Counted from the first letter of the stretch, positions 1-9,662 are shown. The stretch: DNA of 48,546 nucleotides from Arenibacter certesii DSM 19833 (GCF_000429545.1 NZ_AUCB01000037.1:1-48546), one strand, 5' to 3'. The notes: generated by a model not told the origin, from the sequence alone. Numbers and translations: made by a program.

Positions 1-312
1 GATCTAGAGAAAGCATATAATTTATGCCAGAATCTATCTTGGATATTCAACAATACAAAGGACAAAACCTCGGCGCTCATAAGATTAGCGAAATGGGACG
101 AAAAAGTGAGGCAGGCCAGCTTCAAAAGCTTCAGCACCATATCCAGGACAATGTCGATCCATTATCAAAATATCCTGAACTACTTTGACAACAGAAGCAC
201 CAACGCCTCGGCAGAATCATTCAATGCCAAGATAAAAGCATTTAGGGCACAGTTCAGGGGTGTCAGGAACGTAGAATTCTTCTTATATAGGCTGACAACT
301 ATTTTTGCTTAA
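1..312 (+). CDS. ISL3-family transposase, C-terminal part (cut by window edge)
   Basis: The frame is open from base 1 to the TAA at 310-312, so this is the 3' part of a longer gene and the GTG at 106 is not a real start. The C-terminal residues include NRSTNASAESFNAKIKAF followed by RGVRN and a final F-x-x-R-L motif. This is the signature of the DDE domain end in ISL3 (IS204/IS1001/IS1096/IS1165) transposases, which catalyse cut-and-paste transposition. In Bacteroidota such proteins are often labelled ISAon1-type. The element's right end should lie shortly after the stop: TGATCC occurs three times at 339-362, but I could not define an inverted repeat because the left end is outside the window. 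The tRNA-fMet gene follows within about 130 bp. Whether the full element is intact cannot be seen. Confidence 0.85.
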   Translation, partial: DLEKAYNLCQNLSWIFNNTKDKTSALIRLAKWDEKVRQASFKSFSTISRTMSIHYQNILNYFDNRSTNASAESFNAKIKAFRAQFRGVRNVEFFLYRLTTIFA

Positions 313-391
313 ATCCTTAATCCCACAACTTTTTGACTTGATCCGAAATGATCCCATGATCCTCAAAATTGTTGTACATATGATGTACAGT

Positions 392-426
392 AAAAATAAA
401 AAAAGGGTCTCAATCTCTTGAAACCC
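392..426 (-). terminator. Intrinsic terminator of the tRNA-fMet transcript
   Basis: On the minus strand GGGTTTC (420-426) pairs with GAGACCC (405-411) as a 7-bp stem with one G-T pair and an 8-nt loop. A long T-rich run (392-404) follows. It starts 14 nt past the tRNA 3' end, so it ends the tRNA transcript and separates it from the transposase gene. Confidence 0.8.
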
Positions 427-439
427 TTGTCTTTACTAG

Positions 440-512
<73 letters not shown>

Positions 513-585
513 ATGTGCGTTTCCAAAATAATCAACTTAGCTTTTAACTCTCAGTTCATAATGCTGACTGAATTATTTCGGACTG

Positions 586-615
586 CAAAGATACACGCTT
601 TTTACGATTAGCCAA
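586..615 (-). promoter_or_regulatory. Promoter of the tRNA-fMet gene (Bacteroidota type)
   Basis: On the minus strand TTG (613-615) is followed by exactly 19 nt and then TATCTTTG (586-593). This fits the Bacteroidota primary-sigma consensus TTG-N19-TAnnTTTG perfectly. Transcription should start near 578, about 65 nt before the mature tRNA. It is the best promoter match in the window. Confidence 0.8.
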
Positions 616-896
616 ACAATTTTCTAATTAAATTTCAAAAAGTTGTCATACTATTCCTGAAGACAGAGGTGATATGGTCTTAGGGCTGGCGTAAATTCCA
701 TTTCTTATCAGTAAATGAGTGGCTGAATAGTTTGAATAGTATAAATCCAATGTTCTGCTGTTCTAATATGTGTGAATTATGATAGGTATTAATAAATCTT
801 TTGTTTTAAAATGCAATGTGATGTACCACCTTGTCAAATTCTTTATATTTTGTAGCGTTTTAAGAAGAGGTTATAATTTAATTCGCCCGACTACTT
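616..896. other. Non-coding stretch before the antiporter gene
   Basis: This is AT-rich DNA without a convincing ORF. It must carry the promoter of the downstream antiporter gene. The nearest candidate is the TATATTTTG at 844-852, one base off TAnnTTTG, but no TTG lies at the right distance. I see no repeats or RNA gene here. Confidence 0.4.
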
Positions 897-2378
897 ATGG
901 ATAACTACGGTTTTCTCTCCATCTTGCCACCCGTCATTGCAATAATTCTTGCCCTTAGAACTAAGCAAGTGTATATTGCCTTACTTTTTGGGATCTGGTT
1001 TTCTTGGATTATCATTCATGACTGGAATTTTCTTACAGGGACTTTGGCAACTGTAGAAGGTTTGGTCAATGTTTTTAAATCTCCGGGCAATACCAGGACC
1101 ATAATGTTTAGTGCATTGGTAGGAGCCTTATTATTGTTTATTCAATACTCCAAAGGGGTTGAAGGATTTATCAATGTGCTAAATAAGGTAATTCGCTATT
1201 TCGAAAAGAAACAAACTGGTTATAGTAGGGTGGTAGTGCAACTTATGGCGCTACTTACAGGTATGCTATTGTTTGTAGAAACTAGTATTAGCTCTTTAAC
1301 CGTAGGAACCTTATATAGACCGGTATTCGATAAGTTGAGGATCCCTAGGGAAAAATTAGCTTATATCGCCGACTCTAGTTCTGCACCCTCTTCTATTCTT
1401 ATTCCCTTTAATGCTTGGGGTGCTTTTATAATGGGGTTATTACTTGCACAAGGGATAGAAGATCCCTTTGGGACTATGCTTTCTTCTATGGCGTATAATT
1501 TTTATCCCATTCTAGCTATTTTGTTTGTGTTTTTGGTGATTATTCTAAATAAGGATATTGGACCCATGGCAAAAGCTGAAAAACGGACATTGGAAACGGG
1601 GAAATTAATGAATGATAATGCCCAACCGATGTTATCTAGTACAGTAACATCCTTTGAATCTAAGAAGGGAATTAAGGCTAAAGCCTACAATATGATTGTG
1701 CCGTTGGCCACAATGGTATTGATGATGCCCTTTTTTCTTGCCTATACCGGATGGGATGCAGTTCCTGATGCTATTTCCTTTGGAGACCATGTTTTTAAAG
1801 CTATTGGTAATGGTTCTGGATCGTCTTCCGTATTATATTCCGTGTTAACAGCAATCTTGGTAGCTATGGTGCTTTATAGGTCGCAAAGGATTATGAAAAC
1901 CAAGGAGATGGTAGAGTTGGCTTTGAAAGGGATTAGTGAACTTATGCCCTTGGCCCTGTTAATGTTATTGGCCTTCGCAATTGGGGATGCTTCAAATACA
2001 TTAGGGACCGGGCAGTTTGTGGCCAATTGGTCTAAAGAATGGTTGTCTCCCGCTTTCTTGCCCGCAATTATTTTTGTAATCAGTTCTTTTATTGCTTTTT
2101 CAACTGGAACGTCTTGGGGAACATTTGCTATTATGATGGCAATTGCAGTGCCCATGGCAGATATCCATGGAGTTCCCTTGCCGTTCGTAGTGGCGGCAAC
2201 TCTTGGAGGGGGTATCTTTGGAGATCACTGTTCCCCTATTTCCGATACCTCCATTATATCCTCCATGGCCTCGGGGAGCGATCATATAGATCATATTAAT
2301 ACGCAAATGCCCTATGCCTTAATCGGTGGTATAGTTACGGTGGTGCTATACGTTATTTTAGGGTTAATTATCATCTAG
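897..2378 (+). CDS. NhaC-family Na+/H+ antiporter-like membrane protein
   Basis: This 493-residue, strongly hydrophobic protein has about a dozen predicted membrane segments spread over its length. Motifs such as ETSISSLTVGTL (about 130), ADSSSAPSSILIPFNAWG (about 155-175) and FGDHCSPISDTSIISS (about 440-455) are those of the NhaC/ArsB-type ion transporter superfamily. Members exchange Na+ for protons across the inner membrane. Some relatives carry amino or organic acids, so the substrate is open. The ATG is the first in-frame start after a non-coding gap, and no Shine-Dalgarno site is seen, as usual in this phylum. The era gene follows 48 bp later with its own -7 box, so the two may be separately transcribed. 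Confidence 0.85.
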   Translation: MDNYGFLSILPPVIAIILALRTKQVYIALLFGIWFSWIIIHDWNFLTGTLATVEGLVNVFKSPGNTRTIMFSALVGALLLFIQYSKGVEGFINVLNKVIRYFEKKQTGYSRVVVQLMALLTGMLLFVETSISSLTVGTLYRPVFDKLRIPREKLAYIADSSSAPSSILIPFNAWGAFIMGLLLAQGIEDPFGTMLSSMAYNFYPILAILFVFLVIILNKDIGPMAKAEKRTLETGKLMNDNAQPMLSSTVTSFESKKGIKAKAYNMIVPLATMVLMMPFFLAYTGWDAVPDAISFGDHVFKAIGNGSGSSSVLYSVLTAILVAMVLYRSQRIMKTKEMVELALKGISELMPLALLMLLAFAIGDASNTLGTGQFVANWSKEWLSPAFLPAIIFVISSFIAFSTGTSWGTFAIMMAIAVPMADIHGVPLPFVVAATLGGGIFGDHCSPISDTSIISSMASGSDHIDHINTQMPYALIGGIVTVVLYVILGLIII

Positions 2379-2393
2379 AACCAAGGATTCTAT

Positions 2394-2401
2394 TACCTTT
2401 G
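2394..2401 (+). promoter_or_regulatory. Putative -7 box for era
   Basis: TACCTTTG matches TAnnTTTG 25 bp before the era ATG and would start transcription near 2408. No TTG is found at the expected -33 distance. Confidence 0.45.
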
Positions 2402-2426
2402 TGTCAACATAAATTAATTTTGGAAT

Positions 2427-3308
2427 ATGTCTCATAAAGCCGGTTTTGTAAATATAATAGGAAATCCCAATGTCGGGAAATCCACGCTCATGAATGCTTT
2501 TGTAGGAGAGAAATTATCTATTATAACCTCTAAGGCCCAAACTACCAGACACCGGATATTAGGTATTGTAAATGGTGAGGATTTTCAAATGGTACTGTCT
2601 GATACACCCGGTATTATAAAACCTGCTTATGAATTACAGTCTTCTATGATGGGCTTTGTTAAATCGGCCTTTGAGGATGCGGATGTGTTGATCTACATGG
2701 TAGAGATAGGAGAGAAAGCTTTAAAGGACGAGCGTTTTTTTGAAAAAATTAAAAATAGTACTATTCCAGTTCTGTTGTTGCTGAATAAAATTGATATCTC
2801 TGAGCAAGGGATGTTGGAAGAGCAGGTGCAATATTGGCAAGAGCAGTTGCCCAATGCAGAAATTCATCCTATATCCGCATTACAGAATTTTAATGTGACG
2901 GAAGTGTTCCATAGAATTTTGGAGCTATTACCGGAGGCGCCAGCATATTATCCTAAGGATCAGCTAACAGATAAACCTGAGCGTTTCTTCGTGAACGAAA
3001 CTATTAGGGAGAAAATTCTTCAATTTTATAAAAAAGAAATTCCGTACGCTGTTGAGATTGATACAGAGGAATTTTTTGAAGACGAAAAGATAATACGCAT
3101 GCGTTCCGTAATTATGGTGGAAAGAGAGACGCAAAAAGGGATCATCATCGGTCATAAAGGTGCTGCCCTAAAAAGAGTAGGTGTGGAGGCGCGGAAAGAT
3201 TTGGAGAAATTCTTCGAGAAGCAGGTGCACTTAGAGCTTTATGTAAAAGTGAACAAGAATTGGAGGAACGATCCTAATCAGCTCAAACGATTTGGTTATA
3301 ACAATTAA
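2427..3308 (+). CDS. era: GTPase Era
   Basis: Era is an essential GTPase that binds the 3' end of 16S rRNA and acts in 30S subunit maturation. The 293-residue length is standard. The G domain shows G1 GNPNVGKS (12-19), a G2 region with TTRHR (39-43), G3 DTPG (59-62) and G4 NKID (120-123). The C-terminal third is a KH RNA-binding domain with the GHKG loop (about residue 240). The stop codon overlaps by 4 bp with the stop of the convergent gene at 3305-3820. The second ribosome-assembly GTPase, der, lies 600 bp downstream on the same strand. Confidence 0.97.
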   Translation: MSHKAGFVNIIGNPNVGKSTLMNAFVGEKLSIITSKAQTTRHRILGIVNGEDFQMVLSDTPGIIKPAYELQSSMMGFVKSAFEDADVLIYMVEIGEKALKDERFFEKIKNSTIPVLLLLNKIDISEQGMLEEQVQYWQEQLPNAEIHPISALQNFNVTEVFHRILELLPEAPAYYPKDQLTDKPERFFVNETIREKILQFYKKEIPYAVEIDTEEFFEDEKIIRMRSVIMVERETQKGIIIGHKGAALKRVGVEARKDLEKFFEKQVHLELYVKVNKNWRNDPNQLKRFGYNN

Positions 3309-3820
3309 TCCTTATGTGGGGATTCCATAACATGGATGCCCACTCGTTGCATTAAAAAATTGTGTAGGCACTGCATTTGGTGCCTACCTTTTCTTTTGCC
3401 TCTTCTGCCAATAAAATATAATGCTGTCCATATAAGCACCATTAAAGCCAAAAGTCCTATTTGTAGCCCATAGGTTTTCCCTATAGCATGGCTGGAATAG
3501 GCCCAAGTTCCTATAGTTATAAATAGGGTTGCCACTACAAAATGGATGAACATAAAAAATGTCCATAGAGTTGGGTTAGGGCCAAATAGACCGTAAACTT
3601 TACTTTGACCCTCTTCTTGGTCAAGGATTTCGATTTGCAACTGGGGCGACCAGAAGTTGGATTCTGTTTTGTTGAATTTTATGAAAACATGATGATCCGA
3701 GATCCTCGTTATAAAAGGAGGTTCAGCTGAATTCTTGAACAGTTCTATAATTACGAGCACGTTTTCATTCAGTATGAGTTGAAACCTAGGTCGTAAGACA
3801 ATACTGTTGGGGAGGGCCAT
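3305..3820 (-). CDS. Small two-helix membrane protein, function unknown
   Basis: This 171-residue protein is not recognised beyond a likely flavobacterial conserved hypothetical. The first about 75 residues are soluble and beta-rich in pattern. Two hydrophobic segments follow, at about 83-107 (from WTFFMFIHFVVATLF) and 118-137, then a basic tail (GRRGKRKGRH). That pattern suggests a cytoplasmic or periplasmic PH-like domain anchored by a hairpin of two helices, which is inference from hydropathy only. It lies between era and der on the opposite strand and is convergent with era (4-bp overlap). Its ATG is about 60 bp from the der -7 box. No promoter was found for it. Confidence 0.7.
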   Translation of the reverse strand: MALPNSIVLRPRFQLILNENVLVIIELFKNSAEPPFITRISDHHVFIKFNKTESNFWSPQLQIEILDQEEGQSKVYGLFGPNPTLWTFFMFIHFVVATLFITIGTWAYSSHAIGKTYGLQIGLLALMVLIWTALYFIGRRGKRKGRHQMQCLHNFLMQRVGIHVMESPHKD

Positions 3821-3880
3821 TGAAGTAACTAACTATGAATAAAGGAGAAAAGATACTGTTTTTACCTCAATTATTAATAG

Positions 3881-3888
3881 TACTTTTG
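3881..3888 (+). promoter_or_regulatory. Putative -7 box for der
   Basis: TACTTTTG matches TAnnTTTG, 17 bp before the der ATG. Only a T-rich sequence, not TTG, sits 19 nt upstream. The 5' leader would be about 10 nt. Confidence 0.5.
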
Positions 3889-3904
3889 CATCAAATTTAA
3901 GTAT

Positions 3905-5209
3905 ATGAGTGCTATAGTTGCCATTGTAGGAAGGCCTAATGTGGGTAAATCCACCTTATTTAACCGACTTATCCAAAGAAGAGAGGCCATTGTTGATGCC
4001 GTGAGCGGGGTTACACGCGATCGCCATTACGGGAAGAGTGATTGGAACGGAGTAGAGTTTTCAGTGATTGATACTGGAGGATATGTGTTGGGTAGTGATG
4101 ATGTTTTTGAAAAAGAAATAGATAAACAAGTAGAATTAGCAATAGATGAGGCAGATGCCATTGTATTTATGGTGGATGTAGAGTCAGGATTAACTGGCAT
4201 GGATGAGGATGTAGCCAAATTATTGCGACGGGTAGATAAACCCATTTTTCTAGTGGTGAATAAAGTTGATAATGCAAAGAGGGCTCAGGAAGCAGTAGAG
4301 TTTTATTCGCTTGGACTTGGAGATTACTACACTATTGCCAGTATTAGCGGTAGTGGTACCGGAGATCTTTTGGATGATTTGGTAAAAGTGTTGCCAGAAA
4401 GAGCCAAGCAACCGGACGATTTACCGCGTTTTGCCGTAGTAGGGAGACCAAATGCTGGGAAATCTTCGTTTATAAACGCTCTTATTGGAGAGGAAAGATA
4501 TATTGTTACCGATGTTGCAGGTACTACTAGAGATAGTATAGATACTAAATATAATCGTTTTGGATTTGAGTTTAATCTAGTGGATACCGCAGGGATTAGA
4601 CGTAAGTCCAAAGTACGTGAGGATTTGGAATTTTACTCTGTAATGCGTTCTGTAAGGGCTATTGAGCATTCAGATGTTTGTATTGTAATGTTAGATGCAA
4701 CTCGTGGCTTTGATGGGCAGGTAGAAAATATCTTCTGGTTGGCGCAACGTAATAACAAGGGTATCGTTATTCTAGTAAATAAATGGGATCTTATTGAAGA
4801 TAAGGAAACCAATACTATTAAAGCGTATACTCAAAAAATAAAAGAGGCTATATCGCCATTTGTAGATGTGCCTATTCTTTTTATTTCCGTGCTTACCAAA
4901 CAGCGTATTTTTAAAGCTATTGAGACAGCAGTAAAAGTCTATGAGAACCGCTCCAAAAAAGTGGTTACCAGAAAACTGAATGATATTATGTTGCCTATTA
5001 TAGAGAATTATCCGCCTCCGGCGTATAAGGATAAGTACGTAAAGATTAAATTCTGTACTCAATTGCCTACCCCATATCCCCAGTTCGCATTCTTTTGTAA
5101 TCTACCGCAATATGTAAGGGATCCTTACAAGCGATTTTTGGAGAATAAACTAAGAGAGAATTTCGATTTTACGGGAGTTCCCGTATCGGTGTTTATGAGG
5201 AAAAAATAA
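3905..5209 (+). CDS. der: Ribosome assembly GTPase Der (EngA)
   Basis: Der is the tandem-domain GTPase needed for 50S subunit maturation. At 434 residues it has the standard length and layout. The first G domain shows GRPNVGKST (9-17), DTGG (56-59) and NKVD (119-122). The second shows GRPNAGKSS (180-188), DTAG (227-230) and NKWD. A KH-like RNA-contacting domain covers about 350-434. The -7 box 17 bp upstream implies its own short-leader transcript. No clear intrinsic terminator follows. Confidence 0.97.
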   Translation: MSAIVAIVGRPNVGKSTLFNRLIQRREAIVDAVSGVTRDRHYGKSDWNGVEFSVIDTGGYVLGSDDVFEKEIDKQVELAIDEADAIVFMVDVESGLTGMDEDVAKLLRRVDKPIFLVVNKVDNAKRAQEAVEFYSLGLGDYYTIASISGSGTGDLLDDLVKVLPERAKQPDDLPRFAVVGRPNAGKSSFINALIGEERYIVTDVAGTTRDSIDTKYNRFGFEFNLVDTAGIRRKSKVREDLEFYSVMRSVRAIEHSDVCIVMLDATRGFDGQVENIFWLAQRNNKGIVILVNKWDLIEDKETNTIKAYTQKIKEAISPFVDVPILFISVLTKQRIFKAIETAVKVYENRSKKVVTRKLNDIMLPIIENYPPPAYKDKYVKIKFCTQLPTPYPQFAFFCNLPQYVRDPYKRFLENKLRENFDFTGVPVSVFMRKK

Positions 5210-5269
5210 AGACAATCTTTTTTTTTCATGGGCTAGGTGCCCTTGGACTATTAAAGTTCTGTTAACCAT

Positions 5270-5300
5270 TTGGGTCTTGCTAGGTGTTGGGTTATTTTTG
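5270..5300 (+). promoter_or_regulatory. Promoter of the outer-membrane barrel gene
   Basis: TTG (5270-5272), a 20-nt spacer and TATTTTTG (5293-5300) fit the Bacteroidota consensus. The start point near 5307 gives a leader of about 36 nt before the ATG at 5343. It also argues against the TTG start at 5277, which lies inside this promoter. Confidence 0.65.
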
Positions 5301-5342
5301 GTCATTTGTGAAAACGCCAATAATCCAACACCAACTTACCTA

Positions 5343-8078
5343 ATGACTAAATTAGTTTTTTCTACCCTACTTTCCTTTTTGTTTTTTTACACTTCTTATT
5401 CCCAGGATTTTACACTTAGTGGTAAAGTTGTAGATGCAATGACCAATACACCTTTGGAGGCGTCTACTATTTATGCGGAATCTATAAAGGATAGTACCCT
5501 AATTTCCTATACCATCTCTAATCAGAAAGGAGAATTTGAGCTGGAAGGTAAGACCCATTTGAAGGATGTAAAACTGTTTTTTACTTACAATGGATATAAG
5601 TCCTTAGTGATGGAGGTGAAGCTAAAGGAGAAAGTAGACTTAGGTAAGGTGCAATTGGAGGAGCAGGCAGAGGAATTAGATGAGGTACGCCTTGTAGGGC
5701 ATAGAATTCCTATTGCTATAAAAAAAGATACGCTAGAATTTAATGCGGATTCTTTTAAAACCAGACCAGATGCCACGGTAGAAGATGTGTTGAAAAAATT
5801 ACCGGGCGTGGAGGTGGATTCGGATGGTAAAATTACCGTAAACGGTAAAGAAGTAGACCGTGTATTGGTTAATGGGCAGGTGTTCTTTAGTAACGACCCC
5901 AAGGTGGCTACCAAGAGTCTGCCTAAAGATATTATAAGTAAAATCCAAATATCCGACACCAAGACAAAAAAGCAAGAATTTACAGGAGACGATGCCGATG
6001 GCGAGAATAAGACCATTAACCTAACCATCAAGAAAGATAAGAATAAAGGGTATATGGGGCGTGCTTCTGCAGGTTACGGTACGGATGATAGGTATCAGCT
6101 AAGTGGATTACTCAATTATTTCAACGATACCCAACGCGTAAGTTTTATAGGAGGTGCCAATAATATTAATAACTCCGGTTTCTCATACGATGAGATTTAT
6201 GATATGGTAGGGAATTCTGGGGCCAGGGGATCTAGTCTTCTAAATAATTTTGGAAATGGGATTACGACTTCATCAAATTTGGGAGCTAGTTATGCCAATG
6301 CAAAAAAAGGTAAATATAAAGTAGACGGAAATTACTTTTTTGCGTACAGCGACTCTTATAATGATCAGATGACCAATAGGGAAAATATTTTGCCTGATCG
6401 TAGATATTTCACTGAAAATGTATCCAATTTTGTGGGGGCTACCAACTCTAATAAGGGGTCTGCAAACCTAGAATTTGATATTGACAAAACCCTTAGGGTG
6501 TCGGTACAACCCAACTTAAGTGTCAATTGGAACAACTCCAACAATAGTAATAATACGGTAAGTAAGAATGAGGACGGTGACCTAATAAATTCTAACGAGC
6601 GAGTGTCTATAAGCGATGGCTATCAGAGGAACTTCTCCAATAGGATTAGCCTAATGAAAAAATTAGATACCATTGGTACCATTCTAAGTTTTACCTTTTC
6701 TAATAATAATTCTGAAAATAAGAGTACTTCCAGTTTAAACTCTATTCGTGAAATATATGGTGACGATGCCAACTTAGAGATCTTGGATCAATTATCGGAA
6801 GTGGATAATAGGCAAGACTCCTACGACTTGGAGGCTTCTTTTAGGCAACCTTTGGGCAGTAAAGTATTCTTAAATCTAGGTTATCAGTTTTCTCACGAGC
6901 AAAGGGGAGATAATATAGAGGTAATGGATTACGATGATAATACGAATGGATACAATCTATTTAACGAAGCGTTGAGCTCCGATTTTAATTTTACCAACAA
7001 ACAACAAACCCCTTCATTAGGAATCCAAAGTCAAGGTGAGAAACTTAACTTTATGGTCAGTGCAAATTATGTTTTTACCGATCTCAATAATACGGATTAT
7101 TTAAGGAGTAGTAGCTTTTCCAATTCCTATGAAAACTTAACGTTCAACGGTAACATCAATTATACTTTAGGGAAAAATAAACGATTATCTCTTCGGTATA
7201 ATTCTAGATTGAATATCCCTAATGTAAATCAATTGCAGCCAGTTCCAAATGTAAATAATCCTTTAAATATTGTTATTGGTAATCCAAACTTACAGCCGGG
7301 TGTAAATCACAGTATTAGTTTTAATTTTAATAATTACAATTGGAGGGAACGTAGTGGTGTTTATTTGTACTCTGGACTTAATATGCAAAATAACTGGGTT
7401 TCGGCTGTAACTACCACCGATGAGAATTTCTTAAGGACTACTAGATTTGCCAATGTCAATGGCAACTATAACGGTTATGGCGGCTTTGGTTATTCCAAAC
7501 AGATTAAAAAAGATAGTGTGTACACGCTTAGGTTTAACATTAGGCCTAGCGTTAGTATAGATCAGCGAGTAAGTTTTACCAATGGGGTAGAGCTTAAAGG
7601 AAATAGCATTAGTGTTTTTCCTTACGTTTCTACTACCTACAATTATAAGGAGCTTTTGGAAATAGAACCAGGGTATGGGGTTTCGTTTAATAATACCAAA
7701 TACAACCTAGATCGAATAGATGATATATCATATACTTCCCAGAACGCTAGTTTAAGGGTCACTAGTTATTGGCCAAAAAATTTAATTTGGGGGAACGACC
7801 TACGCTATAGCTATAACGGGAATGTTGGGCCAGGATTTAAGAAAGATGCCTTATTCTGGAATATGAGCCTAGGTCTTCAGGTGCTAAAGGAAAAGGGAAC
7901 GATAAAAGTATTGGCATATGACCTGTTGGATCAGAATATAAATACACGTAGGACAACTGGAGAAGATTTTATCCAAGACTACCAGGGTACTATGTTAAAG
8001 CGCTATTTTATGGCTAGTTTTAGCTATAAATTTGATCAGTTTGGCGGTAAGAAACAAAGTAGGGGTAGGCGTTTCTAA
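5343..8078 (+). CDS. TonB-dependent receptor-like outer-membrane beta-barrel protein
   Basis: This is a 911-residue outer-membrane protein. The chosen ATG gives a clean signal peptide (LVFSTLLSFLFFYTSYSQ, ending near residue 21). The longer TTG start at 5277 would bury the signal peptide and overlap the promoter. The order is: signal peptide; a carboxypeptidase-regulatory-like beta-sandwich (about 22-105, starting FTLSGKVVDA); a plug-like domain (about 115-215, with VEDVLKKLPGVEVDSDGKI and RVLVNGQVFF); and a large barrel of the OMP_b-brl_3 type to the C-terminus. Such proteins have the TonB receptor architecture, but no SusD partner gene lies nearby, so the ligand is unknown and a role in glycan uptake is not supported. 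Confidence 0.85.
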   Translation: MTKLVFSTLLSFLFFYTSYSQDFTLSGKVVDAMTNTPLEASTIYAESIKDSTLISYTISNQKGEFELEGKTHLKDVKLFFTYNGYKSLVMEVKLKEKVDLGKVQLEEQAEELDEVRLVGHRIPIAIKKDTLEFNADSFKTRPDATVEDVLKKLPGVEVDSDGKITVNGKEVDRVLVNGQVFFSNDPKVATKSLPKDIISKIQISDTKTKKQEFTGDDADGENKTINLTIKKDKNKGYMGRASAGYGTDDRYQLSGLLNYFNDTQRVSFIGGANNINNSGFSYDEIYDMVGNSGARGSSLLNNFGNGITTSSNLGASYANAKKGKYKVDGNYFFAYSDSYNDQMTNRENILPDRRYFTENVSNFVGATNSNKGSANLEFDIDKTLRVSVQPNLSVNWNNSNNSNNTVSKNEDGDLINSNERVSISDGYQRNFSNRISLMKKLDTIGTILSFTFSNNNSENKSTSSLNSIREIYGDDANLEILDQLSEVDNRQDSYDLEASFRQPLGSKVFLNLGYQFSHEQRGDNIEVMDYDDNTNGYNLFNEALSSDFNFTNKQQTPSLGIQSQGEKLNFMVSANYVFTDLNNTDYLRSSSFSNSYENLTFNGNINYTLGKNKRLSLRYNSRLNIPNVNQLQPVPNVNNPLNIVIGNPNLQPGVNHSISFNFNNYNWRERSGVYLYSGLNMQNNWVSAVTTTDENFLRTTRFANVNGNYNGYGGFGYSKQIKKDSVYTLRFNIRPSVSIDQRVSFTNGVELKGNSISVFPYVSTTYNYKELLEIEPGYGVSFNNTKYNLDRIDDISYTSQNASLRVTSYWPKNLIWGNDLRYSYNGNVGPGFKKDALFWNMSLGLQVLKEKGTIKVLAYDLLDQNINTRRTTGEDFIQDYQGTMLKRYFMASFSYKFDQFGGKKQSRGRRF

Positions 8079-8327
8079 GGCTTGTACCACTTTCTTCAAA
8101 AGTGATTCATTTATACGTGTTGTCTCGTATATTCTTGTTCTATTGACTGTGAATCCACTCCGCAAACCACACTAAGTTGTGGGGTGTATAGCTTTGTATA
8201 AGGGTTGAGATCTAATAACGGTATGGAGAGTAGATGGCCTTATCGTATTAATTAGTTTCTTTTATGGATGTTGTTTACGGCAAAATCTCGTAATTTTAAG
8301 GAATAACAACCCCTAATATATCAAGAT
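8079..8327. other. Intergenic region with a possible upstream promoter element
   Basis: No ORF is seen. A TAGCTTTG at 8189-8196 matches TAnnTTTG and would give the VOC gene a leader of about 125 nt. No TTG lies at the right distance, so this is weak. A small CCACA/TGTGG inverted repeat (8167-8182) overlaps the spacer region. Confidence 0.3.
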
Positions 8328-8717
8328 ATGGCAGCTAGCAATCCTGTGGTTTGGTTTGAAATATATGTAAACGAAATGGAAAGGGCCCGAGACTTCTATG
8401 AGGCTGTTTTAAAAATTAAATGTAGTATGCTTCCCATGCCTCAAGAGATTCAGGGTAATATAACCATGGTTGCGTTTCCGATGAATATGAATGCGTCTGG
8501 AGCAAGTGGTGCCTTAGTGAAAATGGATGATTTTAAAGCAGGTGGAAACAGTACTGTAGTGTATTTTAATTGTGACGATCGCGCAGTAGAAGAGAATAGA
8601 GTTGAAAAGGCTGGGGGAAAGGTATTTCAGGCCAAACATTCCATTGGGGAGTATGGGTTTGTTTCCTTAGCTTATGATACAGAGGGGAATATGTTTGGGC
8701 TACACTCTATGTCATAA
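8328..8717 (+). CDS. VOC-family (glyoxalase/bleomycin-resistance fold) protein
   Basis: This 129-residue protein is a single vicinal-oxygen-chelate unit. It begins WFEIYVNEMERARDFYEAV, the first beta-strand and helix of the fold. It ends in GFVSLAYDTEGNMFGLHS, where the D-x-E-G-N-x-x-G-L-H pattern contains the usual C-terminal metal-ligand region. Members bind a metal and act as lyases, dioxygenases or binding proteins. The substrate cannot be inferred from this sequence or its neighbours. It is monocistronic and convergent with the TPM operon. Confidence 0.88.
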   Translation: MAASNPVVWFEIYVNEMERARDFYEAVLKIKCSMLPMPQEIQGNITMVAFPMNMNASGASGALVKMDDFKAGGNSTVVYFNCDDRAVEENRVEKAGGKVFQAKHSIGEYGFVSLAYDTEGNMFGLHSMS

Positions 8718-8849
8718 AATTAGAAATCCATTTTAAGTTATGGTTTCTGTTTGCAGCTGCTAACTGTAAGGGAAGAGCTATTGCTATAGTACAATCGCAG
8801 GTGGTCCTCTTTAGCAAAAGAATTGGAGTGTTTAATATAATCAGATCTC

Positions 8850-9650
8850 TTACCAGCTTCCTCCTGCGCCACCTCCGCTAAAGCCTCCTCCACCAAATCC
8901 TCCGCCGAAACCACCGCCAAAGCTGCCGCCACTGCCAAACCCTCCTCCAGAAGAGCCAGTTCTACGGCCGCTACGTCCCATATTGCTAAGAATGATCATA
9001 TCCCATATGTCTAATCCTGAAGATCTTCCGCCGCCCTTTCCGCCATTGTTGCCTCTATTGCCTCTTTTGGATAGAATTATCATAAAAACGATGAATATAA
9101 TAATTGGAAGTACTGAAGACAATGGAAAGCCTTGGGATTGGCCAAACGTGCGGTCTTCTCTATACTTGCCACTTAAAGCTTGAATAATGGCATCGCTACC
9201 CTTATTTAGACCTGCGTAATAATCGTCCTTTTTAAACTCAGGGATAATAATGTTTCTTGTAATTTCACCTACAATTCCAGCGGTAAGTCTATCCTCTACA
9301 CCATAGCCTGGAGATATCCAAATATTGCGTTCTTTCTCGGCCAGTAAAATAAAAACACCGTTATCTTTATCTGCTTGTCCAATGCCCCATTTATGAGCCC
9401 ATCTGGGTGTTAGTAAGCCTATGTTTTCGCCATTTATAGTATTGACTATTGCAATAACTATTTGGGTTGAAGTAGAATCTGCATAAGAAAGGAGCTTTGT
9501 CTTTAACGCTTGTTCTTCTGCAGGGGTTAGCATTTTAGCGTAATCATAAACACTGGTGGGTGTTTTTGGTGTCTCGGGAATATCGAATTGAGCGAAAATG
9601 CTTGTGCAACACGCTATAAGGATCCAGGATAAAAGTGTTCTTTTAAACAT
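8850..9650 (-). CDS. TPM-domain membrane protein with glycine-rich tail (YgcG-like)
   Basis: This 266-residue protein has a signal peptide (SWILIACCTSIFAQ, about 8-21), a TPM domain (about 35-165, from VYDYAKMLTPAEEQ through GYGVEDRLT), one membrane helix (VLPIIIFIVFMIILS, about 180-195) and a low-complexity Gly/Phe/Ser tail ending GGGAGGSW. TPM proteins lie in the cell envelope. In other bacteria they are linked to membrane-protein quality control or envelope maintenance, but the biochemistry is not settled. It is the last gene of the M23-MerR-LemA-TPM-TPM unit, 12 bp after the preceding TPM gene. The Gly-rich tail creates a strongly biased opposite-strand and alternate-frame composition. 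Confidence 0.88.
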   Translation of the reverse strand: MFKRTLLSWILIACCTSIFAQFDIPETPKTPTSVYDYAKMLTPAEEQALKTKLLSYADSTSTQIVIAIVNTINGENIGLLTPRWAHKWGIGQADKDNGVFILLAEKERNIWISPGYGVEDRLTAGIVGEITRNIIIPEFKKDDYYAGLNKGSDAIIQALSGKYREDRTFGQSQGFPLSSVLPIIIFIVFMIILSKRGNRGNNGGKGGGRSSGLDIWDMIILSNMGRSGRRTGSSGGGFGSGGSFGGGFGGGFGGGGFSGGGAGGSW

Positions 9651-9662
9651 TAATTTTGCGAT

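Noticed and set aside
106-312. GTG-started 68-residue protein
   Set aside because: The frame is open back to base 1, so it is the tail of a longer transposase, not a small gene.
5231-5243. GGGC/GCCC mini-hairpin after der as a terminator
   Set aside because: Only 4 bp and no T-run after it; the T-run precedes it.
5277-5342. TTG-started N-terminal extension of the outer-membrane barrel protein
   Set aside because: It overlaps a good promoter and would put 22 residues before a normal signal peptide.
5343-8078. SusC/SusD glycan-uptake pair
   Set aside because: No SusD-like gene follows, and the barrel type differs from SusC.
8738-8938. Ala/Glu-rich 66-residue ORF on the minus strand
   Set aside because: It is a frame-shifted shadow of the GGN-rich codons encoding the glycine tail of the TPM protein.
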